The notes under the pieces: generated by a model
Databases searched by the model: none
Told to the model about the DNA's origin: nothing
Seen by the model: only the letters and a program-made list of their open reading frames with translations
Translations under genes and position numbers: made by a program
Shown here: piece after piece, positions 34,530 to 42,824 of the stretch
Position numbering within the stretch: position 1 is the first letter of the stretch
Layout: each line of letters opens with the position of its first letter
Assembly (NCBI GenBank): GCA_964437445.1
Contig: CAYTGR010000001.1
Coordinates: 92,564-156,563 of the forward strand
Reading direction: 5' to 3'
Source: CAYTGR01 sp964437445
GTDB taxonomy: Bacteria > Chloroflexota > Anaerolineae > B4-G1 > SLSP01
Length of the DNA: 64,000 nt

Positions 34530-35564
34530 TCAGAGCGTCCGCGTCACCTTTTTGAGGCCGCGTGGGTGATCGGGCTCATAGCCTTTGGCCTGGGTGATGT
34601 GCAAGGCCAGGAGCTGGCCGGGGACAATGCAGGTGAAGGGCGAAAGCCACTCCGGCAACGAAACGGGCAGCGGCAACGGGGTGTGCGCTAACGCTAAGGC
34701 CTCGGCCTGATCTGAGATCACAATCAGCTCCGCCTCGCGCTCGGCCAGTTCGCGCAGCAACTTGAGCAGGTCGTCAAACACTAACCCGCCTGGCGCAACC
34801 GCCACCACCGGAAAGCCACGCTCCACGATGGCGACCGGCCCGTGGCGGAAATCGGCCGAGGAGTACGGCTCGGCCACGACGTAGGTCAATTCTTTGATCT
34901 TCAGAGCGATCTCAAAGGCGGTCGCGTAATTGAATCCCCGGCCCACCACCACGGCCTCGGTCGCGTAGGTGTAGCGCGGGGCCAGTTGGGCGATGGTCGG
35001 CTCCAACTGCAGGGTTTGGGCGACGGCCTCCGGCAATCTTTGTAGCGCCTGGAGGCGTTCGGTGTCCCCGGCCCAGCAGGTGGAGAGCAGCGCTAAGGCC
35101 ATCAGCTCCGCGGTGTAGGTTTTGGTCGCGGCGACACTCTGTTCAGCGCCGGCTTCCAGGGCCACGGCATGGTCGGCGGCCTGCGCCAGGGGAGAAGCGG
35201 GCTCGTTGGTGATGGCGATCGTGGGCTGCCCCTGGCGGCGGGCTTCCTCCACCACAGCTACAATGTCGGGGGAGCGGCCTGATTGCGAGATGCCGATCAC
35301 CAGGGCCCCGGCCAGTCGGGGGGGCGCACCGTAGACCGAAAAGAGTGAGGGGGTCGCCAGGGCCACCGGCAACCGGTTGAAGGCCGAAAAAAGGTATTGG
35401 GCGTAACGGGCCGCGTTATCCGAGGTGCCCCGGGCTGCAATGAGCAGGTGTGTCGGCTGGAGGGATTGCAAGTGCGCGGCCAGGGCCTGGAATTCCGACT
35501 GCCGGTCTAAGATCGCCTGCAGAACAGCCGGCTGAGCATAGATTTCTTGTTGGAGGTAACTCAT
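34530..35564 (-). CDS. SIS-domain sugar isomerase/deaminase-like protein (GlmS C-terminal-like)
   Basis: A 344-residue protein of two SIS domains, equivalent to the isomerase half of GlmS without the glutaminase. LLIAARGTSDNAARYAQYLF, VIGISQSGRSPDIVAVV, AVALEAGAEQSVAATKTYTAEL, and EIALKIKELTYVVAEPYSSADFRHGPVA are typical of AgaS/FrlB/NagB-II-like proteins. It probably deaminates or isomerises an amino-sugar 6-phosphate. I choose the ATG at 35564, overlapping the rsmI stop (ATGA) with a TGGAGGT-like site nearby; the longer reading back to 35744 lies inside rsmI in another frame. Confidence 0.88.
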   Translation of the reverse strand: MSYLQQEIYAQPAVLQAILDRQSEFQALAAHLQSLQPTHLLIAARGTSDNAARYAQYLFSAFNRLPVALATPSLFSVYGAPPRLAGALVIGISQSGRSPDIVAVVEEARRQGQPTIAITNEPASPLAQAADHAVALEAGAEQSVAATKTYTAELMALALLSTCWAGDTERLQALQRLPEAVAQTLQLEPTIAQLAPRYTYATEAVVVGRGFNYATAFEIALKIKELTYVVAEPYSSADFRHGPVAIVERGFPVVAVAPGGLVFDDLLKLLRELAEREAELIVISDQAEALALAHTPLPLPVSLPEWLSPFTCIVPGQLLALHITQAKGYEPDHPRGLKKVTRTL

Positions 35565-36424
35565 GATACCTTTTGCCTTTCCGTGATAGGGGATGGGGGT
35601 AGCCCGCCCGTGTGCCGTGGGAGGGCGTAGACCGCGCGGCGGGACCAACCGGAGAGTTGCGCTACTTCCCGGGCCGCTTGGGTGCGTGAAAGGCCGCGCG
35701 CCAACCGTTCGTCCAGCGCTGCCCGAACCTGCGCCTCCGTCCAATGTGCCACCGTCTCCGGTGCTCCCCCGACGACCAGGGTGTATTCGCCACGCGGAGG
35801 TTGGGTCTCCACCTGCGCCACAGCTCCTGCCAGGTCGCCACGCCAGACCTCCTCGTGGCGCTTGGTCAGCTCACGGCAGAGCGCGATTGGGCGCGGCCCG
35901 AGCAGCTCCAACATGGCGCGCAGGGTGGCGAGCAGGCGATGAGGCGCTTCATAACAGACCAACGTGGCGCGCAGGGGCGCTACTTCACGCAGAACCGTGT
36001 CCCGCTCCCTGGCGTGGCGGGGCAAAAATCCCAGGAAGAGAAAACGGTCGGTCGGTAACCCGGCCACGACCAGCGCTGCGGTGTGCGCCGACGGCCCCGG
36101 CACCGGCACGACCGGGATCGCGCGCTCCACGGCGGCCCGCACCAAGGGGAAACCCGGGTCGGAGAGCGCCGGCATCCCTGCTTCCGAGATCAGTGCGACG
36201 TCGCCGCGCTCCAACGCTTCCAACACCTGGGCCAGTTTGAACCGTTCATTTCCTTCAAACAGCGAGGTGACCGGTGTGGCAATGTGGTGATGATCCAGCA
36301 GGACGCGGGCTGTGCGTGTGTCCTCAGTTGCGATGAGGGTTACCTCGCGGAGGATGCGGAGGGCGCGCAGGGTAATATCCTCCAGGTTACCGATGGGGGT
36401 GCCGACTATGTAAAGCGTTCCCAT
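35561..36424 (-). CDS. rsmI: 16S rRNA (cytidine1402-2'-O)-methyltransferase RsmI
   Basis: A 287-residue tetrapyrrole-methylase-fold enzyme that 2'-O-methylates C1402 of 16S rRNA. TLYIVGTPIGNLEDITLRALRIL at the N-terminus, IATEDTRTARVLLDHH, SLFEGNER, LISEAGMPALSDPGFPLVR and PVPGPSAHTAALVVAGLPTDRFLFLGFLP are diagnostic. The ATG at 36424 overlaps the preceding stop as TAATG; extension to 36469 is not needed. The C-terminal tail (LSRTQAAREVAQLSGWSRRAVY) is the usual extra domain. Confidence 0.97.
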   Translation of the reverse strand: MGTLYIVGTPIGNLEDITLRALRILREVTLIATEDTRTARVLLDHHHIATPVTSLFEGNERFKLAQVLEALERGDVALISEAGMPALSDPGFPLVRAAVERAIPVVPVPGPSAHTAALVVAGLPTDRFLFLGFLPRHARERDTVLREVAPLRATLVCYEAPHRLLATLRAMLELLGPRPIALCRELTKRHEEVWRGDLAGAVAQVETQPPRGEYTLVVGGAPETVAHWTEAQVRAALDERLARGLSRTQAAREVAQLSGWSRRAVYALPRHTGGLPPSPITERQKVS

Positions 36425-37110
36425 TAACGGTTCTTCGTAAATACAATATAGGCCATTGACTTGGAGCAATAGCCGGTGAAATCCAGAGTAATCTGCTCGG
36501 AGAGCGGCGCATGGGGGGCATTCTTGTCGTGCAGCTGTACCTTGAATTCACCGCTGATCTCAATGGGGTAGTTGTTGAAAAATTGCTCCCAGCCTGCCGC
36601 ACCATACATCGTCTTGTCGCCTGAATAGACTACCAGGTCCAGCCCGCCGCCCCACACGTGAACCGGATACCCCTGGAGGGGATTGCCGTCCAGGTCCTGG
36701 ATGATCCCGGCTACGCCGGCCCAGTTACAGCCGTAGTACGGCGTCTCGTACTGGATTTCATAAGTGAACGGGAAAGGCGACCGGGTCGCCCGGGGGGTAG
36801 GAGTCTCGGTGGGTCTCAAGGTGGGCGACGGCGAAGGGGTGGGCGTGACGGTTGGCGTAAAGGTCGGTGGTGGCGTGGGCGTGACGGTAGCCGTGGCCGT
36901 GGGGGTCCAGGTCGGCGGCAGGGCCATCCCTTCCGGGGTAGGAGTCGCGGTGGGTACCAGCACTATCGCCACGCGCGTCCCCGGCGGGAAAGGGTTGATG
37001 GGGAGATAGGGGTTAAGGGCGATGGCAACATAGGCTGCCAGGGTGAGGACAGTCAGCAGCAACATGACAATTGTCAGCCAGTTAAAGAGCCGATCTGCCC
37101 GTTTCATCAT
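36424..37110 (-). CDS. Membrane-anchored PT-rich protein of unknown function
   Basis: A 228-residue protein. N-terminal membrane helix (LTIVMLLLTVLTLAAYVAIAL, about 12-32), a Thr/Pro linker of about 55 residues (PTATPTPEG ... TPTPRATRS), and an extracellular C-terminal domain with ETPYYGCNWAGVAGIIQDLDGNPLQGYPVHVWG, a carboxypeptidase-regulatory-like (Ig-like) strand pattern with two Cys. Related proteins with PT linkers are frequent in Chloroflexota. It is coupled to rsmI by TAATG. Role unknown; a cell-wall or surface binding function is plausible. Confidence 0.8.
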   Translation of the reverse strand: MMKRADRLFNWLTIVMLLLTVLTLAAYVAIALNPYLPINPFPPGTRVAIVLVPTATPTPEGMALPPTWTPTATATVTPTPPPTFTPTVTPTPSPSPTLRPTETPTPRATRSPFPFTYEIQYETPYYGCNWAGVAGIIQDLDGNPLQGYPVHVWGGGLDLVVYSGDKTMYGAAGWEQFFNNYPIEISGEFKVQLHDKNAPHAPLSEQITLDFTGYCSKSMAYIVFTKNR

Positions 37111-37161
37111 CCCTTACCTGACGCTTGGAGGAGGTTTTGTCCCACAGCCGGGAATGCCCGC

Positions 37162-38127
37162 CTATGGTGTGGTGGCGACGTAGCGCTGGACCTCCGCCCG
37201 GCCCCAAAGATCGTCCAGCCACTGCCGCACGGCCTTGTCCTGCAGCAGCCGGAGGTTCTCCGCGCTAATTTCCATGTCGGGGATGCGGTCCAGTACCTGG
37301 ATGATGTGATAGCCTAACGCACTCTGAACGATGCCGCTGGTCTGCCCTGGCTGGAGAGCGAAAGCGGCGGCTTCTACTTCCGATGAAGTGAGGATGCCAC
37401 GCGGGAAGGTTCCCAGATCGCCACCCATGTCACGGGTGCTGGCGTCCTGCGAATAGGTCTGGGCCAGCGTGCCGAAATCGGCCCCGGCTTGCAGTTGCGC
37501 CAACAGCCGTTGGGCCTCTTCTGAGGTGCTGACCAGGATGTGGCGCGCGTGGATGTGCTCGGTGCGCACCGGGACCTGGGCCACTACTTGCGCCACCATC
37601 CGCGAGGCGATCATTTCCTGGCGCAGCTCTTCGCGCATCTGCTCCAGGGTAAGCCCCTCGCTTTGCAGCCGTTGGTTGAACGTCTCCTGGCCCACTTCCT
37701 GGATCAGGGATTGAATGGCGGCGTCCACCTCCTGGTCGCTGACGGTAATGCCGGCCTGGGCGGCGGCCTGTTCCATCAACTTTTGCTCAATCAACCAGTC
37801 CAGGACTTGCTGGCGGGCCTGTGCCAACGCGGCTTGACCTTCAGCCGTGTTGGGATCCTGGCCTAAAGAGGCCATGGAGGCCTCATAACGGGCCATTTGT
37901 CGTTCGTATTCGGCCAGCAGGATCGGCTCGCCGTTAACCAGGGCGGCCAGCGTCTCAGATGTGGGCTGGGGCGGGGCGACGGTGGTCGCCGCTACGCCGG
38001 TGGCCGGAGCTGAGGGCGGCGTGGTGGCTGCTGCCGATGGTGCTTGCGTGGGGACCATCCCGCTGCAACCGGCGAAGAGTAGTCCGCCCAGCAATGCCAG
38101 CCCGAAAATGGTTTTCACTAACCTCAT
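37162..38127 (-). CDS. Peptidyl-prolyl isomerase lipoprotein (PrsA/SurA-like, parvulin)
   Basis: A 321-residue exported foldase. Signal peptide with lipobox LLFAGC, a Thr/Pro-rich spacer, a SurA_N-like domain (ALVNGEPILLAEYERQMARYEASM ... QQVLDWLIEQKLMEQAAAQAGITVSDQEVDAAI), then a parvulin domain (HARHILVSTSEEAQRLLAQLQAGADFGTLAQTYSQD, GGDLGTFPRG, GYHIIQVLDR). I start at 38127, which has a GGAGG site six bases upstream; the ATG at 38148 is less likely. It would fold exported proteins such as the giant surface proteins to the right. Confidence 0.93.
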   Translation of the reverse strand: MRLVKTIFGLALLGGLLFAGCSGMVPTQAPSAAATTPPSAPATGVAATTVAPPQPTSETLAALVNGEPILLAEYERQMARYEASMASLGQDPNTAEGQAALAQARQQVLDWLIEQKLMEQAAAQAGITVSDQEVDAAIQSLIQEVGQETFNQRLQSEGLTLEQMREELRQEMIASRMVAQVVAQVPVRTEHIHARHILVSTSEEAQRLLAQLQAGADFGTLAQTYSQDASTRDMGGDLGTFPRGILTSSEVEAAAFALQPGQTSGIVQSALGYHIIQVLDRIPDMEISAENLRLLQDKAVRQWLDDLWGRAEVQRYVATTP

Positions 38128-38282
38128 GCAGTTTCCTCCATACAACAAGTCAATCGTTGGTTGAGCTGTTTAGCCATTGAGCCGCCAGGGCATGGCCGTA
38201 AATTCGCGGCCAGACAAAAATAACTGCCTGCCCGTGTGACGCATGACCCCCTGACAGCGCGACAAGGCAACGATTTACAAAT

Positions 38283-38319
38283 CAGGGCAGCGGGCGATGC
38301 CTGTAAGCCCACTGCCCTG
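38283..38319. repeat. Inverted repeat downstream of the YbjN-like gene
   Basis: CAGGGCAGCGGGC (38283-38295) pairs with GCCCACTGCCCTG (38307-38319) with one mismatch and an 11-base loop. There is no T-run, so termination is uncertain. The surrounding 38128-38404 shows no gene; a second small inverted repeat (TGGCCG/CGGCCA) lies near 38194-38213. Confidence 0.5.
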
Positions 38320-38404
38320 GTCAGGTCTGAGATCCGTCGCCGGAACGTTATGGTATCCCGAGGCAGCCAAATACCCTGCTGCTGCGGGAGCGATCGCGCA
38401 CGAG

Positions 38405-38899
38405 CTATTTGCCCTCAATCTTGGCAATCGCGTCGGCGGGAGTGGAGGCGCCGTAGGTGACGCTCATAATGCCGGGCAGATATTTGTCCATCATCAGCAC
38501 GTTCACGTAAATCATCGTTTTGACCATGCCGGTGGTCAGCTGCCCGCCCTGGACATCAATACTGGTCTTGAAACGCACCTCGCCATCGTTCATGTCCATC
38601 TCAAAGTTGCCGAGGATCAATCCGTAATTGGCGCGGGTCAAAAAGTCGGCCACCAGCGGTCGCTTATCTGCCGGCACATTCATCTGCAGGATGGAATAGA
38701 AGATGAATTGCTGCTGCTCTTCACGAGATTGCGCAAAGCACTGCCAGCTGCCGTTGTTGCCGGTAAAGCCCATGCGAAGGATTGGTTTGCCCTCAATTTG
38801 CTGGAAATTCCATTTGTCTTCTTGCAGGAACTTCAGCACCACGCCCATGATACCGCCGCCGCTGCTTTGAGGCTGGCTACCACCGAAAAACGGGGACAT
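38405..38899 (-). CDS. YbjN-domain-like protein
   Basis: A 164-residue cytoplasmic protein. LKFLQEDKWNFQQIEGKPILRMGFTGNNGSWQCFAQSREE, FIFYSILQMNVPADKRPLVADFLTRANYGLILGNFEMDMNDGEVRFKTSIDVQG fits the YbjN fold (two-layer alpha/beta, related to type III secretion chaperones). The leader MSPFFGGSQPQSSGGG is Gly/Ser rich. The function of these proteins is poorly known. It is a single gene with its own upstream region at 38900-39134, where I see nothing else. Confidence 0.82.
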   Translation of the reverse strand: MSPFFGGSQPQSSGGGIMGVVLKFLQEDKWNFQQIEGKPILRMGFTGNNGSWQCFAQSREEQQQFIFYSILQMNVPADKRPLVADFLTRANYGLILGNFEMDMNDGEVRFKTSIDVQGGQLTTGMVKTMIYVNVLMMDKYLPGIMSVTYGASTPADAIAKIEGK

Positions 38900-39134
38900 C
38901 TCTTGACCTCCTTAAACTTAAAAATTGTGATTTAGGGTGATTGACCTTGCTGCCTTTTGCAGCCAAGCGGCTGTTTGGGGCCGATGATGCAACTGGCCGG
39001 ATCGCCCGTCTAGCTACTACCATTGTATCCAAACATCCTCAGGATGTCAATTCCTGGTTGGTGAAGGAGGCATTTCAAATCGGGGACCACGGTTATAGCC
39101 CAGGTTGCCCTCTACACGACCAGGAAACCACGGA

Positions 39135-39189
39135 CGACTAACCGCAGACCACCGGTGGTTAAAAAAGGGTGGCCTGCGGTTGGTAGTCG
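39135..39189. repeat. Long imperfect hairpin after the beta-helix gene
   Basis: CGACTAACCGCAGACCACC (39135-39153) pairs with the strand at 39168-39189 (one mismatch and a small bulge) around a loop containing six A. On the minus strand it follows the beta-helix gene stop by about 27 bases. It may act as a terminator or be a mobile palindrome; the T-run is inside the loop, so it is not a standard terminator. Confidence 0.5.
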
Positions 39190-39215
39190 GGGCCAACGCC
39201 CCTTACGGCGACGGG

Positions 39216-42200
39216 TTATTGTCTCAGCACCAGCGGCAGGTAAACGATATACCTGTACTCATACGCGCCGATGTCAAAGCCCGCGCCCTGCGGGCGTGCG
39301 ATGCCGTCCAGGTCAATCGCCACGCCGACGTTCGTTCCTGCGTCAATGGCGGGCGAACGCGCGGTGAGGTGATAGTTGCCCACGGCCGTGTTGACGAAGA
39401 GGGGATCCGTGTTGACGAGGTTGTGCGCACCCCAGTTCATCGCGCCGCCCGCCGTCTGAGTGGGCGTGGTGGTAAAGAGTAGATTGTAATCGGCGGAGAG
39501 CGTGCCGGCGGTCTGGCTGATACCGACGGTGTACCCGGCGATGATGGTGTCGGTGATGGTGGCCGTCCCGCTCGTCATCAGAATCGCCGGGCCGCTGCCG
39601 AGCGTGGGATGGGCGATGGTCACGTGGCGCAAGGCAGAATTACCGTGCGTCAGACACAGGGCCGCGCAGCCGAACCCGGCTTGGTTGCCTGCCAGAAGAA
39701 CGTTCGCCACATCCAGGTAATACCCTGTTATACCGCCGCCATAAAAATCGGCACGATTGTTCAGGAAACTTACCCTGGTTATCGTTATCGCAGCAGATGC
39801 GTTAATGGCGCCTCCCCAGAGAGCCAAGTTGTTCTTGAATATCGAGCGGCTCACATTGATTGCAGCATAGTTGCCAAACACGCCCCCGCCGTGTGATGAT
39901 TGATTGCCGTCAAAGATGCTATCTTGAATCATGGCCGCTGCCTGCGCATACAGACCGCCGCCATAGGAAAAGGAATTCACAGAGATAGCCGAGTTGCTCA
40001 CAAACGTCGAGGCGTAGATTTGGCTCGTGCCGCCCGCGTACACGCCGCCGCCATAGGTGTAGTTGGCGTTGCCCGAATTCACGGTGTTGGTCACAAAGGT
40101 CGAATTGCTGATGGTGAGCGTGCCGGAGACGGACGCGCCGCCGCCCCGGATGGAGGCCGTGTTGCGCTCAAAGCGCGCATTGGTTATCCTAACATAGTAG
40201 CCGCCAGCGACCCATTGCAGCAGCCCACCGCCGCCTCCCCCGGCGGTATTGCTGATGAACTGCGTCCCACTGATGACAATGCCGCCGTTCACGTTGACAC
40301 CCCCGCCATTCCCGCCTGCGCTGTTGCCGGCGAACGCGCCGCCGGTCAGATGCGTAGAGCCTGCCCAGTCCACGAGGCCGCCGCCGTTCACGTTGGCGGT
40401 GTTGGTGAGCACGAGCGTGTTGGTGAGAGCCACATCGCCGGTGATGAACAGCCCGCCGCCCTGATTCCCGGCATGGTTGCGCTCGACGAGGCTGTTGATG
40501 ACGGCGACCTGGCCTTCGCCTTCCTGGTACACGCCGCCGCCGTCATTCGCCGAGTTGTCCGTGATGCGGCAATTGGCAATGGTCAGGCTGCTATGGTCGA
40601 GGATCAGCACGCCGCCGCCTCCGCCCCCGCCTTGACCGCCCGTCACGGTAAAGCCGTCCAGCGTCGTCGCCGGGACAGTGCCGTTGGCCGTGACCACGTG
40701 CAGCGCGTGCGCGCCGCCGCTCAGGGCGCCGCTGAGCGTGGTGACATTGGTCGTCCAGTTGCGCTGGCTGCGCGCGGACTCGGTGCCCGCAAACCCGCCA
40801 TACACGCCCACGTCGTTTGGCAGCGCGAAGGTCGCGTTCGGGTCGCTGCCCGTCGTCGGCGTGTACGTGCCGGCTGCCACCCAGATTTCGTCGCCCACGC
40901 CGGCGCTGCCCAGCGCGGTCTGCAATTCGCACGCAGTTGCCCAACTGCCGCAGTCGCCGCTTGCGCCCGGCTTGACGTAGCACACGCCCGTGTTGCGCAG
41001 GTTGAACTGCACCGTGTTTCCGGCGACGACGCTCGCGGTGACGACATACGCCCCGCGGATGCCGTTGGCCGTCGCATTGACGCTCGCCGCGCCGCCGGCG
41101 ATGGTCGCCGGGCTGGTGGCCAGGCTGGCGCTGGCGCCCGAGGCGGGCGGCGTGAACGTGACCTTGCCGCCGTTGACCGGCTCGACGGCGTTGTTGGGGG
41201 TGACGCTCACCCGCAGCGGCAGCGCGAACGCGGTGTTGACCGGTGTGCGCTGGTGATTGCCGCCGGTGATGACCAGCGTGAAGCGGCTCGACTCGAACGC
41301 GCCAATGTCGCCGTGCGGGCCTTGCGGACGCGCGATGCCGCGCGCGTCAGTCGCCGGGCAGATGGCATCGTTCGCCGTGTCAATGGCCGACGATCCGGGC
41401 AGCAGCGGAATCGTCTGGACATTGCCGCCATAGTTGCCCAACGCGCCCAGCAGCGGATCGGCGGTGATGATGCCGGAGCAGGCGCTGTCCGTTGGGCAAC
41501 CGCCCTGCACGACACTGGTATTGATGTTGACCGTGCTGCTGCCGTCGTTGGAAGCCTGGTCCGGCGTGTTGCTCCAAAAGATCGCGTTACGCACCGTCGC
41601 GCTGCCTATCGTATACATCGCGCCGCCGTAAGCAGGATGACCGACGTCGTAGCCGACGGCGCAGTTGCCGCTGAAGGTCACGTTGGTCATCGTATAGTTG
41701 GGCGTGGCGTAATTATAGATCGCGCCGCCGTTGCCGCCGTTATAGATAGCAGACATGACCGCCGTGTTGCTGTAGAACGTCACATTGACCAGTCCCGGCG
41801 TGCTCTGCAGGTCGTTGTACAGCGCGCCGCCGTCGCCGCCGCTGGTCGAGTTGTAGGCGAAGGTAACGTTCATCAGCGTCGGACTGCTAAAGTCGTTCAG
41901 CATCCCGCCGCCGTTGCCGTTGGTGACCGAGTTGCCGTTAAAGGTCACGTTCGTCAACGTTGGGTTGCTGGTATCTGTATTGACCATTCCGCCGCCGTCG
42001 CCGTTGGTGACTGTGTTGTCACTGAAGGTCACGTTCACGAGCGTTGGGCTACTGTGGGAGTTGTGCATCCCGCCGCCGGAGTTCGTTGCGGTGTTGTTGC
42101 TAAAGATGACGTACTGCACGGTGGGGTTGCCATAGTAGTTGTACATCCCGCCGCCGCAGTCGTCGGGATCGGTCGAGCCGTTCGCGTTGCCGCCCGTGAC

Positions 42201-42674
42201 GGTAAACCCGTCCAGGATGGCCGTGTTGTTCGTCCCGCTGCCGGCTGTGACAACATGGTACGAGTTGTCGCTGTTGTTGCCCGCCGCGCCAATATCGCCG
42301 CTGAGGATGGTGACGTTCGCCGTCCAGTTGCGCTGGCTGCGCAGCGTCTCGGTCATGGCAAAGCCGCCATAGACGCCCACACCGTTCTTGAGTTGGAACG
42401 CCACGCTGCGGTCGCTGCCCGTCGTCGGCTTGTATGTGCCCGCTCCCACCCAGATTTCGTCGCCGGACACCGCGACGCTCAGTGCGGTCTGCAACGTGCA
42501 GGCGTTCGCCCAACTGCTGCAATCGCCCGTGCCGGTCGCGCCCGGTTTGACGTAGCGTGTGGCCGCCGCGGGCGCAGCGTGCACGGAGTAGACCGTTCCT
42601 ACCGGCGTTCCGACCAGGGCCGCCGCGCAGAGGATGGCGAGCACAAGATGGAAGAATCTGGTTCTGTTACACAT
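39216..42674 (-). CDS. Giant secreted right-handed parallel beta-helix protein with YLPLVL tail
   Basis: A 1152-residue exported protein: signal peptide (LVLAILCAAALVGTPVGTVYSVHAAPA), first beta-helix module from about residue 38 (RYVKPGATGTGDCSSW ... EIWVGAGTYKPTTGSD ... GVYGGFA) with many GGGMxN-type coils, a choice-of-anchor-Q-like segment (DARGIARPQGPHGDIGAFE), an Ig-like domain (about 464-562, FTLVITGGNHQRTPVNTAF), then a second module (about 563-1130) that repeats the first, ending in DLDGIARPQGAGFDIGAYEYRYIVYLPLVLRQ. Such polymorphic-membrane-protein-like helices are surface adhesins or glycan-binding proteins. The last eight residues are shared by four other genes here. Confidence 0.9.
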   Translation of the reverse strand: MCNRTRFFHLVLAILCAAALVGTPVGTVYSVHAAPAAATRYVKPGATGTGDCSSWANACTLQTALSVAVSGDEIWVGAGTYKPTTGSDRSVAFQLKNGVGVYGGFAMTETLRSQRNWTANVTILSGDIGAAGNNSDNSYHVVTAGSGTNNTAILDGFTVTGGNANGSTDPDDCGGGMYNYYGNPTVQYVIFSNNTATNSGGGMHNSHSSPTLVNVTFSDNTVTNGDGGGMVNTDTSNPTLTNVTFNGNSVTNGNGGGMLNDFSSPTLMNVTFAYNSTSGGDGGALYNDLQSTPGLVNVTFYSNTAVMSAIYNGGNGGAIYNYATPNYTMTNVTFSGNCAVGYDVGHPAYGGAMYTIGSATVRNAIFWSNTPDQASNDGSSTVNINTSVVQGGCPTDSACSGIITADPLLGALGNYGGNVQTIPLLPGSSAIDTANDAICPATDARGIARPQGPHGDIGAFESSRFTLVITGGNHQRTPVNTAFALPLRVSVTPNNAVEPVNGGKVTFTPPASGASASLATSPATIAGGAASVNATANGIRGAYVVTASVVAGNTVQFNLRNTGVCYVKPGASGDCGSWATACELQTALGSAGVGDEIWVAAGTYTPTTGSDPNATFALPNDVGVYGGFAGTESARSQRNWTTNVTTLSGALSGGAHALHVVTANGTVPATTLDGFTVTGGQGGGGGGGVLILDHSSLTIANCRITDNSANDGGGVYQEGEGQVAVINSLVERNHAGNQGGGLFITGDVALTNTLVLTNTANVNGGGLVDWAGSTHLTGGAFAGNSAGGNGGGVNVNGGIVISGTQFISNTAGGGGGGLLQWVAGGYYVRITNARFERNTASIRGGGASVSGTLTISNSTFVTNTVNSGNANYTYGGGVYAGGTSQIYASTFVSNSAISVNSFSYGGGLYAQAAAMIQDSIFDGNQSSHGGGVFGNYAAINVSRSIFKNNLALWGGAINASAAITITRVSFLNNRADFYGGGITGYYLDVANVLLAGNQAGFGCAALCLTHGNSALRHVTIAHPTLGSGPAILMTSGTATITDTIIAGYTVGISQTAGTLSADYNLLFTTTPTQTAGGAMNWGAHNLVNTDPLFVNTAVGNYHLTARSPAIDAGTNVGVAIDLDGIARPQGAGFDIGAYEYRYIVYLPLVLRQ

Positions 42675-42729
42675 TTTTCCCTCCTTTTGTGACCTGTTCT
42701 CTCCTCTGAAAGTAGAAACCAGTTAAGTA

Positions 42730-42824
42730 GTGAGCAGAGAGCAGCAGGTAGAAGTACCTGTTTCCTGCTCACTGCTCACATTTTCATCTCCCTGCTGGCG
42801 AACGCCAGTTCATGGGGAATTCCT
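42730..42824. repeat. Composite palindromic repeat
   Basis: An inverted repeat (GTGAGCAG at 42730 with CTGCTCAC at 42772, and CAGGTA/TACCTG inside) is followed by CTGGCGAACGCCAG and its flank (42795-42824). The latter matches the end of the repeat at 24839-24868. It sits between the beta-helix gene start and the next gene stop and touches that stop codon. Confidence 0.6.

Noticed and set aside
38283..38319. Intrinsic terminator for the YbjN-like gene
   Set aside because: Good stem but no T-run follows on the minus strand; kept only as an inverted repeat.
39900..42692. 930-residue plus-strand open frame
   Set aside because: It is the antisense shadow of the beta-helix gene, with no motifs and an Arg/Ala/Val-rich composition; the minus-strand protein has a signal peptide, repeats and a known fold.
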